Shown here piece after piece: positions 26,447-33,447 of a DNA stretch of 64,000 nt; positions within the stretch are counted from its first letter, which is position 1; each line of letters starts with the position of its first letter. This DNA is from Desulfarculaceae bacterium (lineage in GTDB: Bacteria > Desulfobacterota > Desulfarculia > Desulfarculales > Desulfarculaceae), in contig JAIPEN010000004.1 in the NCBI GenBank assembly GCA_021737145.1, positions 288,723-352,722 on the forward strand. Direction: 5' to 3'. Under the pieces are notes generated by a model that saw only the letters and a program-made list of their open reading frames with translations, ran no database searches and was not told the origin of the DNA. Made by a program: the position numbers and the translations under genes.

Positions 26447-26475
26447 TTGACAATCCATCCTTTGGCCCTAATAAT
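26447..26475 (+). promoter_or_regulatory. Sigma-70-type promoter of the tiny peptide gene
   Basis: A perfect TTGACA (26447-26452) is followed after 16-17 bp by TAATAAT (26469-26475). It gives the 20-codon gene its own transcript independent of the B12 operon that ends 6 bp upstream. Confidence 0.75.
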
Positions 26476-26522
26476 TTCAGTAACAACAATCGCTCCAAGA
26501 AGGAGCCACAAGGAGGAAGATC

Positions 26523-26585
26523 ATGAAGATCAAGAAAGTCGTTCGGACCCAGCGCGGACTCTGCAAGTGCAAGAGCTCCTGCTAA
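26523..26585 (+). CDS. 20-residue cationic CxCxxxC peptide, candidate modified-peptide precursor
   Basis: Twenty codons encode MKIKKVVRTQRGLCKCKSSC. The ATG has an excellent Shine-Dalgarno (AAGGAGGAAG) 4 bp upstream, a consensus promoter 48 bp before that, and a strong intrinsic terminator 21 bp after the stop, so a dedicated transcript of about 150 nt is very likely. Residues 1-11 have five Lys/Arg and no acidic residue; the C-terminal seven carry three Cys (C14, C16, C20). No signal peptide. I do not recognise the family. A radical SAM/SPASM enzyme with an RRE-like N-terminus lies 1.5 kb downstream, so a modified peptide is the first guess; a metal-binding peptide or a Cys-codon leader peptide for attenuation are the alternatives. 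Confidence 0.75.
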   Translation: MKIKKVVRTQRGLCKCKSSC

Positions 26586-26606
26586 CTTAAGGTCGGCAAA
26601 TCAAAG

Positions 26607-26635
26607 GGGAGGCCCGCTTGGGCCTCCCTTTTTTT
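26607..26635 (+). terminator. Rho-independent terminator of the tiny peptide gene
   Basis: GGGAGGCCC (26607-26615) pairs perfectly with GGGCCTCCC (26620-26628) around loop GCTT and is followed by seven T. Confidence 0.95.
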
Positions 26636-26660
26636 ATGTTTTGTGGTGTAATCTTTGGTC

Positions 26661-27188
26661 ATGATCCACAAATTAAGCAAACTTACAGCCCTGGCGGGCG
26701 CCGCGGCCCTGGTGCTGTGCCTGAGCCTTGGCCCGGCCCTGGCGGCAAGCACCGAGAGCAACGGCGACGACGAACTGGTCGGAAAGCCGAAAATTCCGGC
26801 CAGCGAAGCTCAACCCTTCGCAACGCTGCGAACCAGGGCCGAGGCTGGCGACCCAAAGGCCCAGTTCCAGGTAGGCAAGGCCTACATCAGGGGCGTGGAG
26901 GTGGGCCAGCACTTCACCAAGGCGAGACAGTGGTTCTTGCGCTCGGCCAACCAGGGCTACGCCCCGGCCATGCTGGAGGCGGCCGAGATGTACGTCAACG
27001 GCAGGGGGGGGGACAAAGACCAGGTGCGGGCCTATTACTGGTATCTCCTGGCCGCGGCCAACGGCATCTCCTCGGCCGTGCCCCGCCGCAACCGACTGTT
27101 GGAGCGAATCGAGCCCAAGGAAGCGGAAAAGGCCCAGGATCAAGCGGCCGATTTCAAGCCCCGCCTTGAGAGGGGAGCCAAGCCCTGA
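26661..27188 (+). CDS. Exported Sel1-repeat protein
   Basis: 175 residues from the ATG at 26661 (a TTG at 26655 is the alternative). A signal peptide covers residues 1-27 (ending ALAAS). The mature part holds Sel1-like repeats: GDPKAQFQVGKAYIRGVEVG, ARQWFLRSANQGYAPAMLEA and VRAYYWYLLAAANG, which form helix-turn-helix solenoids for protein contacts. The stop overlaps a possible CTG start of the DUF192 gene. It begins the gene run that leads into the radical SAM enzyme. Confidence 0.87.
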   Translation: MIHKLSKLTALAGAAALVLCLSLGPALAASTESNGDDELVGKPKIPASEAQPFATLRTRAEAGDPKAQFQVGKAYIRGVEVGQHFTKARQWFLRSANQGYAPAMLEAAEMYVNGRGGDKDQVRAYYWYLLAAANGISSAVPRRNRLLERIEPKEAEKAQDQAADFKPRLERGAKP

Positions 27189-27250
27189 GCGCATCCGCCC
27201 CGTCGATCCGGCGCGGCGCGGTCCTGTGGGCGCTGCTCCCGCTGCTGCTG

Positions 27251-27706
27251 ATGCTGGCAGTCCCACCGGCCCGGGCCGGCGGCATGCCCCTGGCCCTGGT
27301 GGAGATCGGCCCCCGCAAGGTGCTGGCCGAGGTGCCCCAAAGCGCCGCGCAGCGCTACCAGGGCCTGGGGGGGCGCAAGTCCCTGGCCTCCGGCCGGGGC
27401 ATGCTGTTTTTCTTTTACCAGGGCGGACCGCGCACCATGTGCATGCGGGGCATGAACTTCGCCCTGGACTTCATCTGGCTGCGGGCCGGCCGGGTGTCCG
27501 AGATAAGCCACCGGGTGCCCCCGGCCGGAGCCAAGCTGACCATCAACCCCCTGGGCCGGGCGGACCTGGTCCTGGAGGTGCCCGCCGGCTGGGCCAGGGA
27601 CAACGGGGTGCGGCCGGGCCAGGCGGTGACGATCACCCCCCTGGGCAAGGATTTTCCGGGCTCGCTAAAGGCGCGCCTGGTCATGGAGAGCCATGAGTCC
27701 CGCTGA
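27251..27706 (+). CDS. DUF192-family protein, probably exported
   Basis: 151 residues from the ATG at 27251, the only standard start in the frame. DUF192 landmarks: QRYQGLGGRKSLASGRGMLF, then MCMRGMNFALDFIWL and DLVLEVPAGWARDNGVRPGQ. The family is widespread, about 120-160 residues, usually exported, function unknown. The in-frame codons upstream (27185-27250) encode a better signal peptide core (VLWALLPLLLML) but only a CTG overlapping the previous stop (CTGA at 27185-27188) could start it; GAGGGGAG lies 8 bp before that CTG. Confidence 0.85.
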   Translation: MLAVPPARAGGMPLALVEIGPRKVLAEVPQSAAQRYQGLGGRKSLASGRGMLFFFYQGGPRTMCMRGMNFALDFIWLRAGRVSEISHRVPPAGAKLTINPLGRADLVLEVPAGWARDNGVRPGQAVTITPLGKDFPGSLKARLVMESHESR

Positions 27707-28046
27707 AACCAAACTGGAGCCCCTGCGCCAGGTGACCTGCCTGGGGCTGTGCCGTTATTACAAGCCCGGCAAGCGCGAGGAGCCGGGCTGCGGCGGGGTG
27801 GAGTGGCTGGACGCCCGCCCCGCCCTGGCCGGACGCCTGGGCGAGCTGCCCCCGGCCGAGGGCGACGGGCTCTTCGGCCTGGCCGAGGACGACCCGCGCC
27901 TTGTGGCGGTGTGCGGCTCCTGCGAGTTCCGCGTCGACGGCTGCGACTTCCGCGACCCCCAGGTGTCCCGCTCCGAGTGCTCGCCCTGCGGCGGGCTGCG
28001 CGCCCTGGCCGGGCTCTTGGCCCTGGGCCTGGACCTGGAGGCATAG
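27693..28046 (+). CDS. Cys-rich hypothetical protein beside the radical SAM gene
   Basis: 117 residues, starting inside the end of the DUF192 gene (14-bp overlap). Cysteines form pairs and a cluster: CLGLC near residue 16-20, PGCGG near 32, CGSC near 74-77, GCDF near 83 and CSPC near 96-99, eight in all, which suggests an Fe-S or zinc protein. No signal peptide. I do not know the family. The radical SAM gene starts 2 bp after its stop, so it is a candidate partner or maturation factor. Confidence 0.75.
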   Translation: MSPAETKLEPLRQVTCLGLCRYYKPGKREEPGCGGVEWLDARPALAGRLGELPPAEGDGLFGLAEDDPRLVAVCGSCEFRVDGCDFRDPQVSRSECSPCGGLRALAGLLALGLDLEA

Positions 28047-28048
28047 GC

Positions 28049-29215
28049 GTGTCCGATCGCCAAGGCTACGTCCGCCTGGCTAGGCGCGTGAGCCTGCGCC
28101 TGCTGGAGGAGCCCTATCTCTACGACCGCTGGGGCGACGAACTATATGAGCTGAACCAGGACGCCCTGGAAGGGCTCAAGCGCTGCCGGGGCCACCTGAC
28201 CCTGGAGCAGGCCGGCCTGGACCCGGAGTTCGCGGCCTATTGCCTGGAAGAGGGCCTGCTGGAGCTCTCCGAAAGTCCCTGGCCCATGCCCCTGGCCCTG
28301 GGGCCGTCGCCCTCGCCTTCCCTGCGCTACCTTGAGCTGCAAATCACCTGGCGCTGCAACCTGGCCTGCGCCCACTGCTATCTAGGCCCGGCCGCCAAAA
28401 TCGACCTGCCCGTGGAGCAGATTGCCGCTCTGCTGCGGGAGTTCGAGGCCATGGGAGGCTTGCGGGTGATGCTCTCGGGCGGCGAGCCCCTGATGCACCC
28501 CTGGTGGGATGAGATCAACGCCCTGCTGGCCGCCCTGCCGGTGCGGCGGGTGCTGCTGAGCAACGGTCTGTTGCTGGGCGTCAAAATGCTGGAGCGCCTC
28601 AACTGCGACGAGGTGCAGATCAGCCTTGACGGCCTGGAGCCGGGCCACGAGCGCCTGCGCGGCAAGGGCAGCTTTGGCAAGGCCGTGGCCGCCGCCCGGG
28701 CGGTGAAGGCCTCGGGCCGGGATCTGTCCATCGCCACCATGGTGCACGCGGGCAATCTGGACCAGTTCGGCGAGCTGGACAGGCTGGTGCGCAGCCTGGG
28801 GGCCATGGAGTGGGGCATCGACGCGCCCAGCCTGAGCGGCCGCCTGGCGGCCAACCCCGAGCTGGCGGTGAGCCCGGAGCAGGCGGCCTCGGCCATGGCC
28901 CACGCCTATGGCGGGGCTTATCACGGCGGGGGCGGGGGCATGGCCTGCGGCCAGCACCTGGCCACCGTGGCCGCCGACGGCAAGGTGGCCCAGTGCGGCT
29001 TTTACCTGGACGATCCCTTGGGATGGGCCGAGGAGGGTCTGTGGACCTGCTGGGAGCGGCGCAGGCCCCTGGCCATCAGCGAACTGCGCGGCTGCTCGAA
29101 ATGCGAAGCGGCCATGGACTGCGGCGGGGGCTGCCGCTTTAGGGCCGGCGACCCCCTGGGCCCGGACCCGGTGATGTGCGCGGCCTACGGAATCACACCA
29201 AAGGAGACCACATGA
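28049..29215 (+). CDS. Radical SAM/SPASM enzyme with N-terminal PqqD/RRE-like domain
   Basis: 388 residues from a GTG at 28049. Residues 1-85 (YDRWGDELYELNQDALEGLK) have the pattern of the PqqD-type peptide-recognition element often fused to peptide-modifying radical SAM enzymes. The SAM cluster motif is C103-x3-C107-x2-C110 (CNLACAHC), with SGGEPLMHP as the GGEP motif. The C-terminal SPASM set is CGQH...QCGFYL, then CSKCEAAMDCGGGC and a last Cys in VMCAAYG, the ligands for two auxiliary clusters. Enzymes of this architecture make thioether or C-C crosslinks in ribosomal peptides, or mature quinone enzymes; the substrate is unknown. The cupin gene overlaps its stop (ATGA). Confidence 0.87.
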   Translation: MSDRQGYVRLARRVSLRLLEEPYLYDRWGDELYELNQDALEGLKRCRGHLTLEQAGLDPEFAAYCLEEGLLELSESPWPMPLALGPSPSPSLRYLELQITWRCNLACAHCYLGPAAKIDLPVEQIAALLREFEAMGGLRVMLSGGEPLMHPWWDEINALLAALPVRRVLLSNGLLLGVKMLERLNCDEVQISLDGLEPGHERLRGKGSFGKAVAAARAVKASGRDLSIATMVHAGNLDQFGELDRLVRSLGAMEWGIDAPSLSGRLAANPELAVSPEQAASAMAHAYGGAYHGGGGGMACGQHLATVAADGKVAQCGFYLDDPLGWAEEGLWTCWERRRPLAISELRGCSKCEAAMDCGGGCRFRAGDPLGPDPVMCAAYGITPKETT

Positions 29216-29556
29216 AGCAGATATGGGACTTGGAGGGGCGGGTGCGCCGCGAAGGCGGTGAAACCATACTGGGGCTCAAGGACCTGGACACCCACGCCTG
29301 CTATTTGCTCTTCGGGGTGCTGGATCCCGGCGGCGCGCCCCGGGTGCTCAAGCCAGGCGACGGCCACGAGGAGATCATCTTGGCCATCGGCGGCACCATC
29401 GGCCTGAACGGCCCGGACGGCCAGATAACCCTTCGGCCCGGCCAGGCGGTGTACTTGAAGGGCGAGGAGACCTGGAGCGCGGAGTGCATCGGCGAGGCCG
29501 AGGCGCGCTACGTGGCCGCGGGCGGCCACACCCCGGGCCAGGAGCATCACCACTAG
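29212..29556 (+). CDS. Small cupin-like protein coupled to the radical SAM gene
   Basis: 114 residues; the start overlaps the radical SAM stop by ATGA. The centre (GHEEIILAIGGTIGLNGPDG and TLRPGQAVYLKGEETW) has the GxxEEIxxxxxGxxxxxG and PGxxxxxxxxxxH-like spacing of a single cupin barrel, and the protein ends GQEHHH. The usual metal His set is only partly present, so it may bind without catalysis. Role unknown; the overlap argues that it acts with the radical SAM enzyme. Confidence 0.75.
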   Translation: MKQIWDLEGRVRREGGETILGLKDLDTHACYLLFGVLDPGGAPRVLKPGDGHEEIILAIGGTIGLNGPDGQITLRPGQAVYLKGEETWSAECIGEAEARYVAAGGHTPGQEHHH

Positions 29557-29558
29557 GC

Positions 29559-30050
29559 ATGGGCGGGACAGAACAGGGCGGCCCCCGCGAGACGCCCCTG
29601 ATAAGCACCTACTCGCGCAATGACTGCTTTTTCTGCGGCGAGGAGAATCCGGCCGGGTGCCAGCTTCGCTTCAGCCGGGTGGAGGGCGACCCTCCCGAGC
29701 TGGTGTGCCGCTGGACCCCGCCCCAGCGCTTCAACGGCCTGGGCGAGATTCTGCACGGCGGCATCCAGAGCGGCATTTTTGACGAGATCATGGGCTGGAC
29801 CGCTCACCAGATGACCGGAGAGCCCTCGGTCACCGGCGAGCTGCACATCGAGTTCCTGGGCCCGCTGTACGTGGGCGCGCCCTTGGAGGCGCGCTGCCGG
29901 GTGGCCGAGATCGAGGGGCGCCGGGTGGGCCTGGCCGCCGAGATACGCGGACCAAACGGCCAGGTGGCCTCGCGGGCCAAGGGGGCCTACATCATGGTGA
30001 CGCCCGAGCGCTTCGCCCAGGTGACCAAGTCAGAGGAGACGGTGGGCTAA
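29559..30050 (+). CDS. PaaI-type hot-dog thioesterase
   Basis: 163 residues, starting 2 bp after the cupin gene. The fold pattern is clear: HGGIQSGIFDEIMGWTAH with the catalytic-helix Asp, then GELHIEFLGPLYVGAPLEAR. The N-terminus has CFFCGEENPAG, the Cys-x2-Cys element found in a subgroup of these acyl-CoA thioesterases. A second relative with CFACG is at 33447. The acyl-CoA substrate is not known. The 196-bp gap to the permease gene (30051-30246) holds only a pyrimidine-rich stretch and no ORF. Confidence 0.88.
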   Translation: MGGTEQGGPRETPLISTYSRNDCFFCGEENPAGCQLRFSRVEGDPPELVCRWTPPQRFNGLGEILHGGIQSGIFDEIMGWTAHQMTGEPSVTGELHIEFLGPLYVGAPLEARCRVAEIEGRRVGLAAEIRGPNGQVASRAKGAYIMVTPERFAQVTKSEETVG

Positions 30051-30246
30051 GAGGTTTTTTAAAAAAAGAAGCTTCGGCCTGGGGCAGGCGGGCGGCCATG
30101 CCCGAGACAGTAAAGGGCGAACCTGCCGGCCACGTGGTCCAAGGCGCCGACCGCCCTTCAACAGTCCCTTCCCTTTCCCCGCTCCCTTTTCCCTACCTCT
30201 TTCTTTATCTCTGCTTTTTCTTGACCGCTCCTTTAAAGCGCCGCGG

Positions 30247-31395
30247 TTAGTGCTTGCCGCAGCCGCACCCGCCCGAACTCAGGCTGTCCAGGCCCTGCAC
30301 CGCCGGAGGGGCGGGCTTGGGCTTGGGGCCCAACTTGGCGCGGAGCATGCGGTACAGAGGCATGATGGACATGGCCAGCAGGGCCACGGCCCCGGCCACG
30401 CGCAGCCACTCGGGCATCACCTCGCCGGCCGCGCCCACCACGGCCGAGGCGCTGATGCCCAGGGCGCCGTAGAGCTGATCCAGGGCCAGGCCGCAGAGCA
30501 CCGCGCCCCCGGCGATGCCGGTCAGGTACAGGACCGTGCCCCGCTTGCCCAACACCTTGATCAGCATGGTCAGGCTGGTCAGGTTGGTGGCCGGCCCGGC
30601 CAACAGGAACACCAGGGCCGCGCCCGGGCTGACCCCCTTGAGGATCAGGGCGGCCGCAATGGGGGTGGAGGCGGTGGCGCAGATGTAGAGCGGGATGCCC
30701 GCCCCCAGCATTATCAGCATGGAGCCCAGGCCCCCGCCCAGATAGCGGCTCATGACCTCGGCCGGCACCAGGGCGCCGATCAGCGCGGCCAAGAGCACCC
30801 CCAGCAAAAACCAGCCGGCCAGGTCGTCCCACAGCTCGCCCCGGGCATAGGCCAGGCCGGTCTTGAGCTTTTCCAACTTGCCGTGGTGATGCTTGTGCGC
30901 CTCGGGCGGGCAGTCCATCCCGTCGCAGCAGTGGTCTATGGGGCAGGAGAGGTCCGGGGCCGAGGGCAGTAGCTGGTCCTTATCCCGGGGCAACAGGTTC
31001 ATGCTCAAACCGGTGGCCATTGCCGTGAACAGGGCGGCCAGGGGCCGCACCAGGGTCATGATGGGGTCCAGGAGGGCGTAGGTGACGGCCATGGAGTCCA
31101 CCCCGGTCTCGGGGGTGGAGACCAGGAAGGATGCCGTGGCTCCCCGGCTGGCGCCTTGACGCTTCAGGGATGCTGCCGCCGGCAGCACGCCGCAACTTCA
31201 AAGGGGCAGGGGCAGGCCCAACAGGGCGGCCTTGAACACCGGGGCCACCCTGCCCCGCCCCAGATGGCGGGCCACGTAGTTGGGGTCCACGAAGGCCTTC
31301 AAGAGCCCGGCCACCAGCAGGCCCAGGAGCATGTATATGGAGGCCTCGCTCAGGATATGCCAGGCCCCGCCAAGGACGCTTATGACGAAATCCAT
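30247..31395 (-). CDS. SO_0444-family metal-efflux permease with in-frame UGA, probable selenoprotein
   Basis: Read as one frame the gene has 382 residues. It opens at the ATG at 31395, meets TGA at 31200-31198 as codon 66 and continues in the same frame to 30247. The residues around the TGA are LGLPLPL-[TGA]-SCGVLPAA; the family (SO_0444-type Cu/Zn efflux permeases) has PLPLCSCGVxPAA there, so TGA replaces the first conserved Cys and selenocysteine is the natural reading. Both halves are otherwise intact: LISTPETGVDS-type block (FLVSTPETGVDSMAVTYALL), a metal-rich loop CPIDHCCDGMDCPPEAHKHHH, several membrane helices and a C-terminal GGCGCGKH. A hairpin (31187-31181 with 31177-31171) begins 11 nt after the TGA. 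The zinc-type ArsR gene lies 22 bp upstream. A nonsense mutation is the alternative. Confidence 0.83.
31170..31200 (-). promoter_or_regulatory. Candidate bacterial SECIS element
   Basis: On the minus strand the TGA (31200-31198) is followed by a stem of TGCTGCC (31187-31181) with GGCAGCA (31177-31171), extendable by one G-T pair, capped by loop GGC. The apical loop begins 17 nt after the TGA and its first base is G. Both features agree with the published bacterial SECIS model (short upper stem, G among the first loop bases, roughly 16-37 nt from the UGA). Confidence 0.65.
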
Positions 31396-31417
31396 GCTGC
31401 TTGTCCTTATAGTCCTG

Positions 31418-31792
31418 TCAGTGGTTCAAATGGTCCAGGCTGCTGTCCAGCAGCTCGGCCACGTGGTGATCGTCCAGGGAGTAATAGAGGATCTGGCCGT
31501 CGCGCCGGTTCTTGACCAGGGCCAGGTCCCTGAGCCGCCTGAGGGCGTGGCTCACCGCCGAGTCGCTGATGCCGGTGAGGGCGGCCAGGTCGCAGACGCA
31601 CATCTCGCCGTCGCGCAGGGCCAGGAGCATGCGCAGCCGGTTGGGGTCGCCCATGGCCTTGTACAGGGCGGCCAGGCGCTCCATCTGGGCCGGGGCGGGC
31701 TCGGCTTGGCGGGCCCGGCGCACCCGGTCCAAATGCACCACCTTGAGGGAGCATCCCTCCTGCTCGATCATCTTGCTCTTGCGCACGGTCAT
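31418..31792 (-). CDS. ArsR/SmtB-family metal sensor, zinc type
   Basis: 124 residues. Winged-helix repressor with LYKAMGDPNRLRMLLALRDG and the recognition helix SDSAVSHALRRLRDLALV. Two metal sites are visible: CVC in MCVCDLA at the alpha3 position (ArsR/CadC type), and a C-terminal helix DDHHVAELLDSSLDHLNH that has exactly the D-x-H-x10-H-x2-H spacing of the alpha5 zinc site of SmtB/CzrA. It should repress the efflux permease gene 22 bp downstream and release on Zn or a similar ion. The palindrome at 31816-31825 is its likely operator. Confidence 0.9.
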   Translation of the reverse strand: MTVRKSKMIEQEGCSLKVVHLDRVRRARQAEPAPAQMERLAALYKAMGDPNRLRMLLALRDGEMCVCDLAALTGISDSAVSHALRRLRDLALVKNRRDGQILYYSLDDHHVAELLDSSLDHLNH

Positions 31793-31815
31793 GGCCTTTT
31801 TCCCTTATCTGAACG

Positions 31816-31825
31816 TTTGATCAAA
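31816..31825. promoter_or_regulatory. Palindrome upstream of arsR, candidate operator
   Basis: Perfect 10-bp palindrome TTTGATCAAA, 23 bp upstream of the arsR start in an AT-rich stretch. A place and composition expected for an ArsR-family operator; longer partial symmetry continues outward. Confidence 0.45.
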
Positions 31826-31944
31826 TATACCGAATCATACTCGACCCGCAAGCTATATTTTGTTCCGCGCGCCGGACCGCCGGGTTTGACACCCCCGCCC
31901 CTCTGGCTTAAGCTTGCCGCATAAACCGCCAGGGAGGCTCAAAC

Positions 31945-33447
31945 ATGCGCCCGGAAGATTTTTCGCCATCTGATCAGGAACATCTGCTGCCATCCCCCGG
32001 TGGGGACATGGCCTATCGCTGCCTGGACTGCGGGGCCGAGCATCCCATCAGCGAGCTGCTCTATACCTGCCCGGAATGCGGGGAGGTGCTCTTGCTGGTG
32101 GACCGGGCCTTCGACCGGCTCAAGGAAATCCCGGGCGATCGGTGGCGGCGCATCCTGGACCTCCGGCGCATGCTGAACCTGCCCGCCCTCAAGGGCATCT
32201 TCCGCTACGCCGAGCTCATGGCCCCGGTGATCCCCCTGGACAGCGTGCTCTATTTGGGCGAGGGCCACACCCCCATGGTGGAGGCCAGCGCCCTGCTCAA
32301 GGACGCGGTAAAGGCGAACTTCTGCTTCAAGAACGACGGCCAGAACCCCTCGGCCTCTTTTAAGGACCGGGGCATGGCCGTGGCCCTGAGCTACATCAAC
32401 TACCTGGTCAAGCACCAGGACGCGGGGCAGATCTTAAGCGTGTGCGCCTCCACCGGCGACACCTCGGCCGCCGCCGCCCTCTACGCCGCCTATCTGGCGC
32501 CCGAGGTCAAAAGCGCGGTGCTGTTGCCCCGGGGCAAGGTGACCCCTCAGCAGCTAAGCCAGCCCTTGGGCGCGGGGGCCCAGGTCTTCGAGATACCCGG
32601 GGTGTTCGACGACTGCATGAAGGTGGTGGAGCACCTGGCCGACAACTACCAGGTGGCCCTTTTGAACTCCAAGAACGCCTGGCGCATCCTGGGTCAGGAG
32701 TCCTACTCCTACGAGGTGGCCCAGGACCTGGACTGGGACCTGGAGGGCCGGGTGGTGCTGGTGCCCATCGGCAACGCGGGCAACATCAGCGCCATCATGA
32801 GCGGCTTCATGAAGCTCATGGACCTGGGCATCATCAGCAGCCTGCCCAAGGTGGTGGGGGTGCAGAGCCACCACGCGGACCCGGTGTTCCGCTATTACTC
32901 GGAAAAGGACCCGGGCAAGCGGGTGTGGCGGCCGGTGACCGTGCAGGCCTCGGTGGCCCAGGCGGCCATGATCGGCAACCCGGTGTCCATGCCCCGGGTG
33001 GTGGCCCTGGCCCGGCGCTACGAGGAGATGGCCGGCGGCGAGCGGGTGTTCGTGGTGCAGGTGAGCGAGCAGGAGATCATGGACCACATGATCCTGGCCA
33101 ACCGCCACGGCCACGTGGTCTGCACCCAGGGCGGCGAATCCCTGGCCGGGCTGCTGCGCGCCATGGACAGCGGGGTGGTGGGCAAGGACGAGCAGGCCAT
33201 CTGCGACGCCACGGCCCATCACCTGAAGTTCGCCGGCTTCCAGCAGATGTACTTCGAGGACGCCTTCCCGGCCGACTATGGGGTAAAGCCACGGCCCGAG
33301 CTGGTCAACCTGCCCTCCGAGGTGGCGATGCTGGCCGAGGACAAGCTGCCCGCGCCGGGCAAGCCCCTGGAGCCCGAGGCCTTCGGCGAGTTCGTGGAGG
33401 CCACGGCCGGGGAGATCGCCAACCGCCTGGGACTGGAGCGGCGCTGA
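31945..33447 (+). CDS. thrC: Threonine synthase
   Basis: 500 residues. Converts O-phosphohomoserine to threonine with PLP. The N-terminal zinc ribbon CLDCGAEHPISELLYTCPEC is intact; the PLP lysine lies in NPSASFKDRG, and STGDTSAAAALYAAY and VLVPIGNAGNISA bind the cofactor phosphate. The last third is a C-terminal extension seen in the long bacterial form. Start at 31945 with AGGGAGG 9 bp upstream. Its stop overlaps the next start (TGATGA). Confidence 0.93.
   Translation: MRPEDFSPSDQEHLLPSPGGDMAYRCLDCGAEHPISELLYTCPECGEVLLLVDRAFDRLKEIPGDRWRRILDLRRMLNLPALKGIFRYAELMAPVIPLDSVLYLGEGHTPMVEASALLKDAVKANFCFKNDGQNPSASFKDRGMAVALSYINYLVKHQDAGQILSVCASTGDTSAAAALYAAYLAPEVKSAVLLPRGKVTPQQLSQPLGAGAQVFEIPGVFDDCMKVVEHLADNYQVALLNSKNAWRILGQESYSYEVAQDLDWDLEGRVVLVPIGNAGNISAIMSGFMKLMDLGIISSLPKVVGVQSHHADPVFRYYSEKDPGKRVWRPVTVQASVAQAAMIGNPVSMPRVVALARRYEEMAGGERVFVVQVSEQEIMDHMILANRHGHVVCTQGGESLAGLLRAMDSGVVGKDEQAICDATAHHLKFAGFQQMYFEDAFPADYGVKPRPELVNLPSEVAMLAEDKLPAPGKPLEPEAFGEFVEATAGEIANRLGLERR

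Noticed and set aside
30051..30246. A 70-bp pyrimidine-rich stretch (about 30160-30230) as a gene or regulatory RNA.
   Set aside because: No ORF, no clear stem and no promoter elements; low-complexity spacer between convergent genes.
30247..31395. The permease as a simple nonsense pseudogene or as two separate genes.
   Set aside because: The second frame would begin at a GTG inside a conserved motif with no Shine-Dalgarno, the frame is otherwise intact, and the TGA replaces a conserved Cys with a SECIS-like hairpin after it. Kept only as the alternative.
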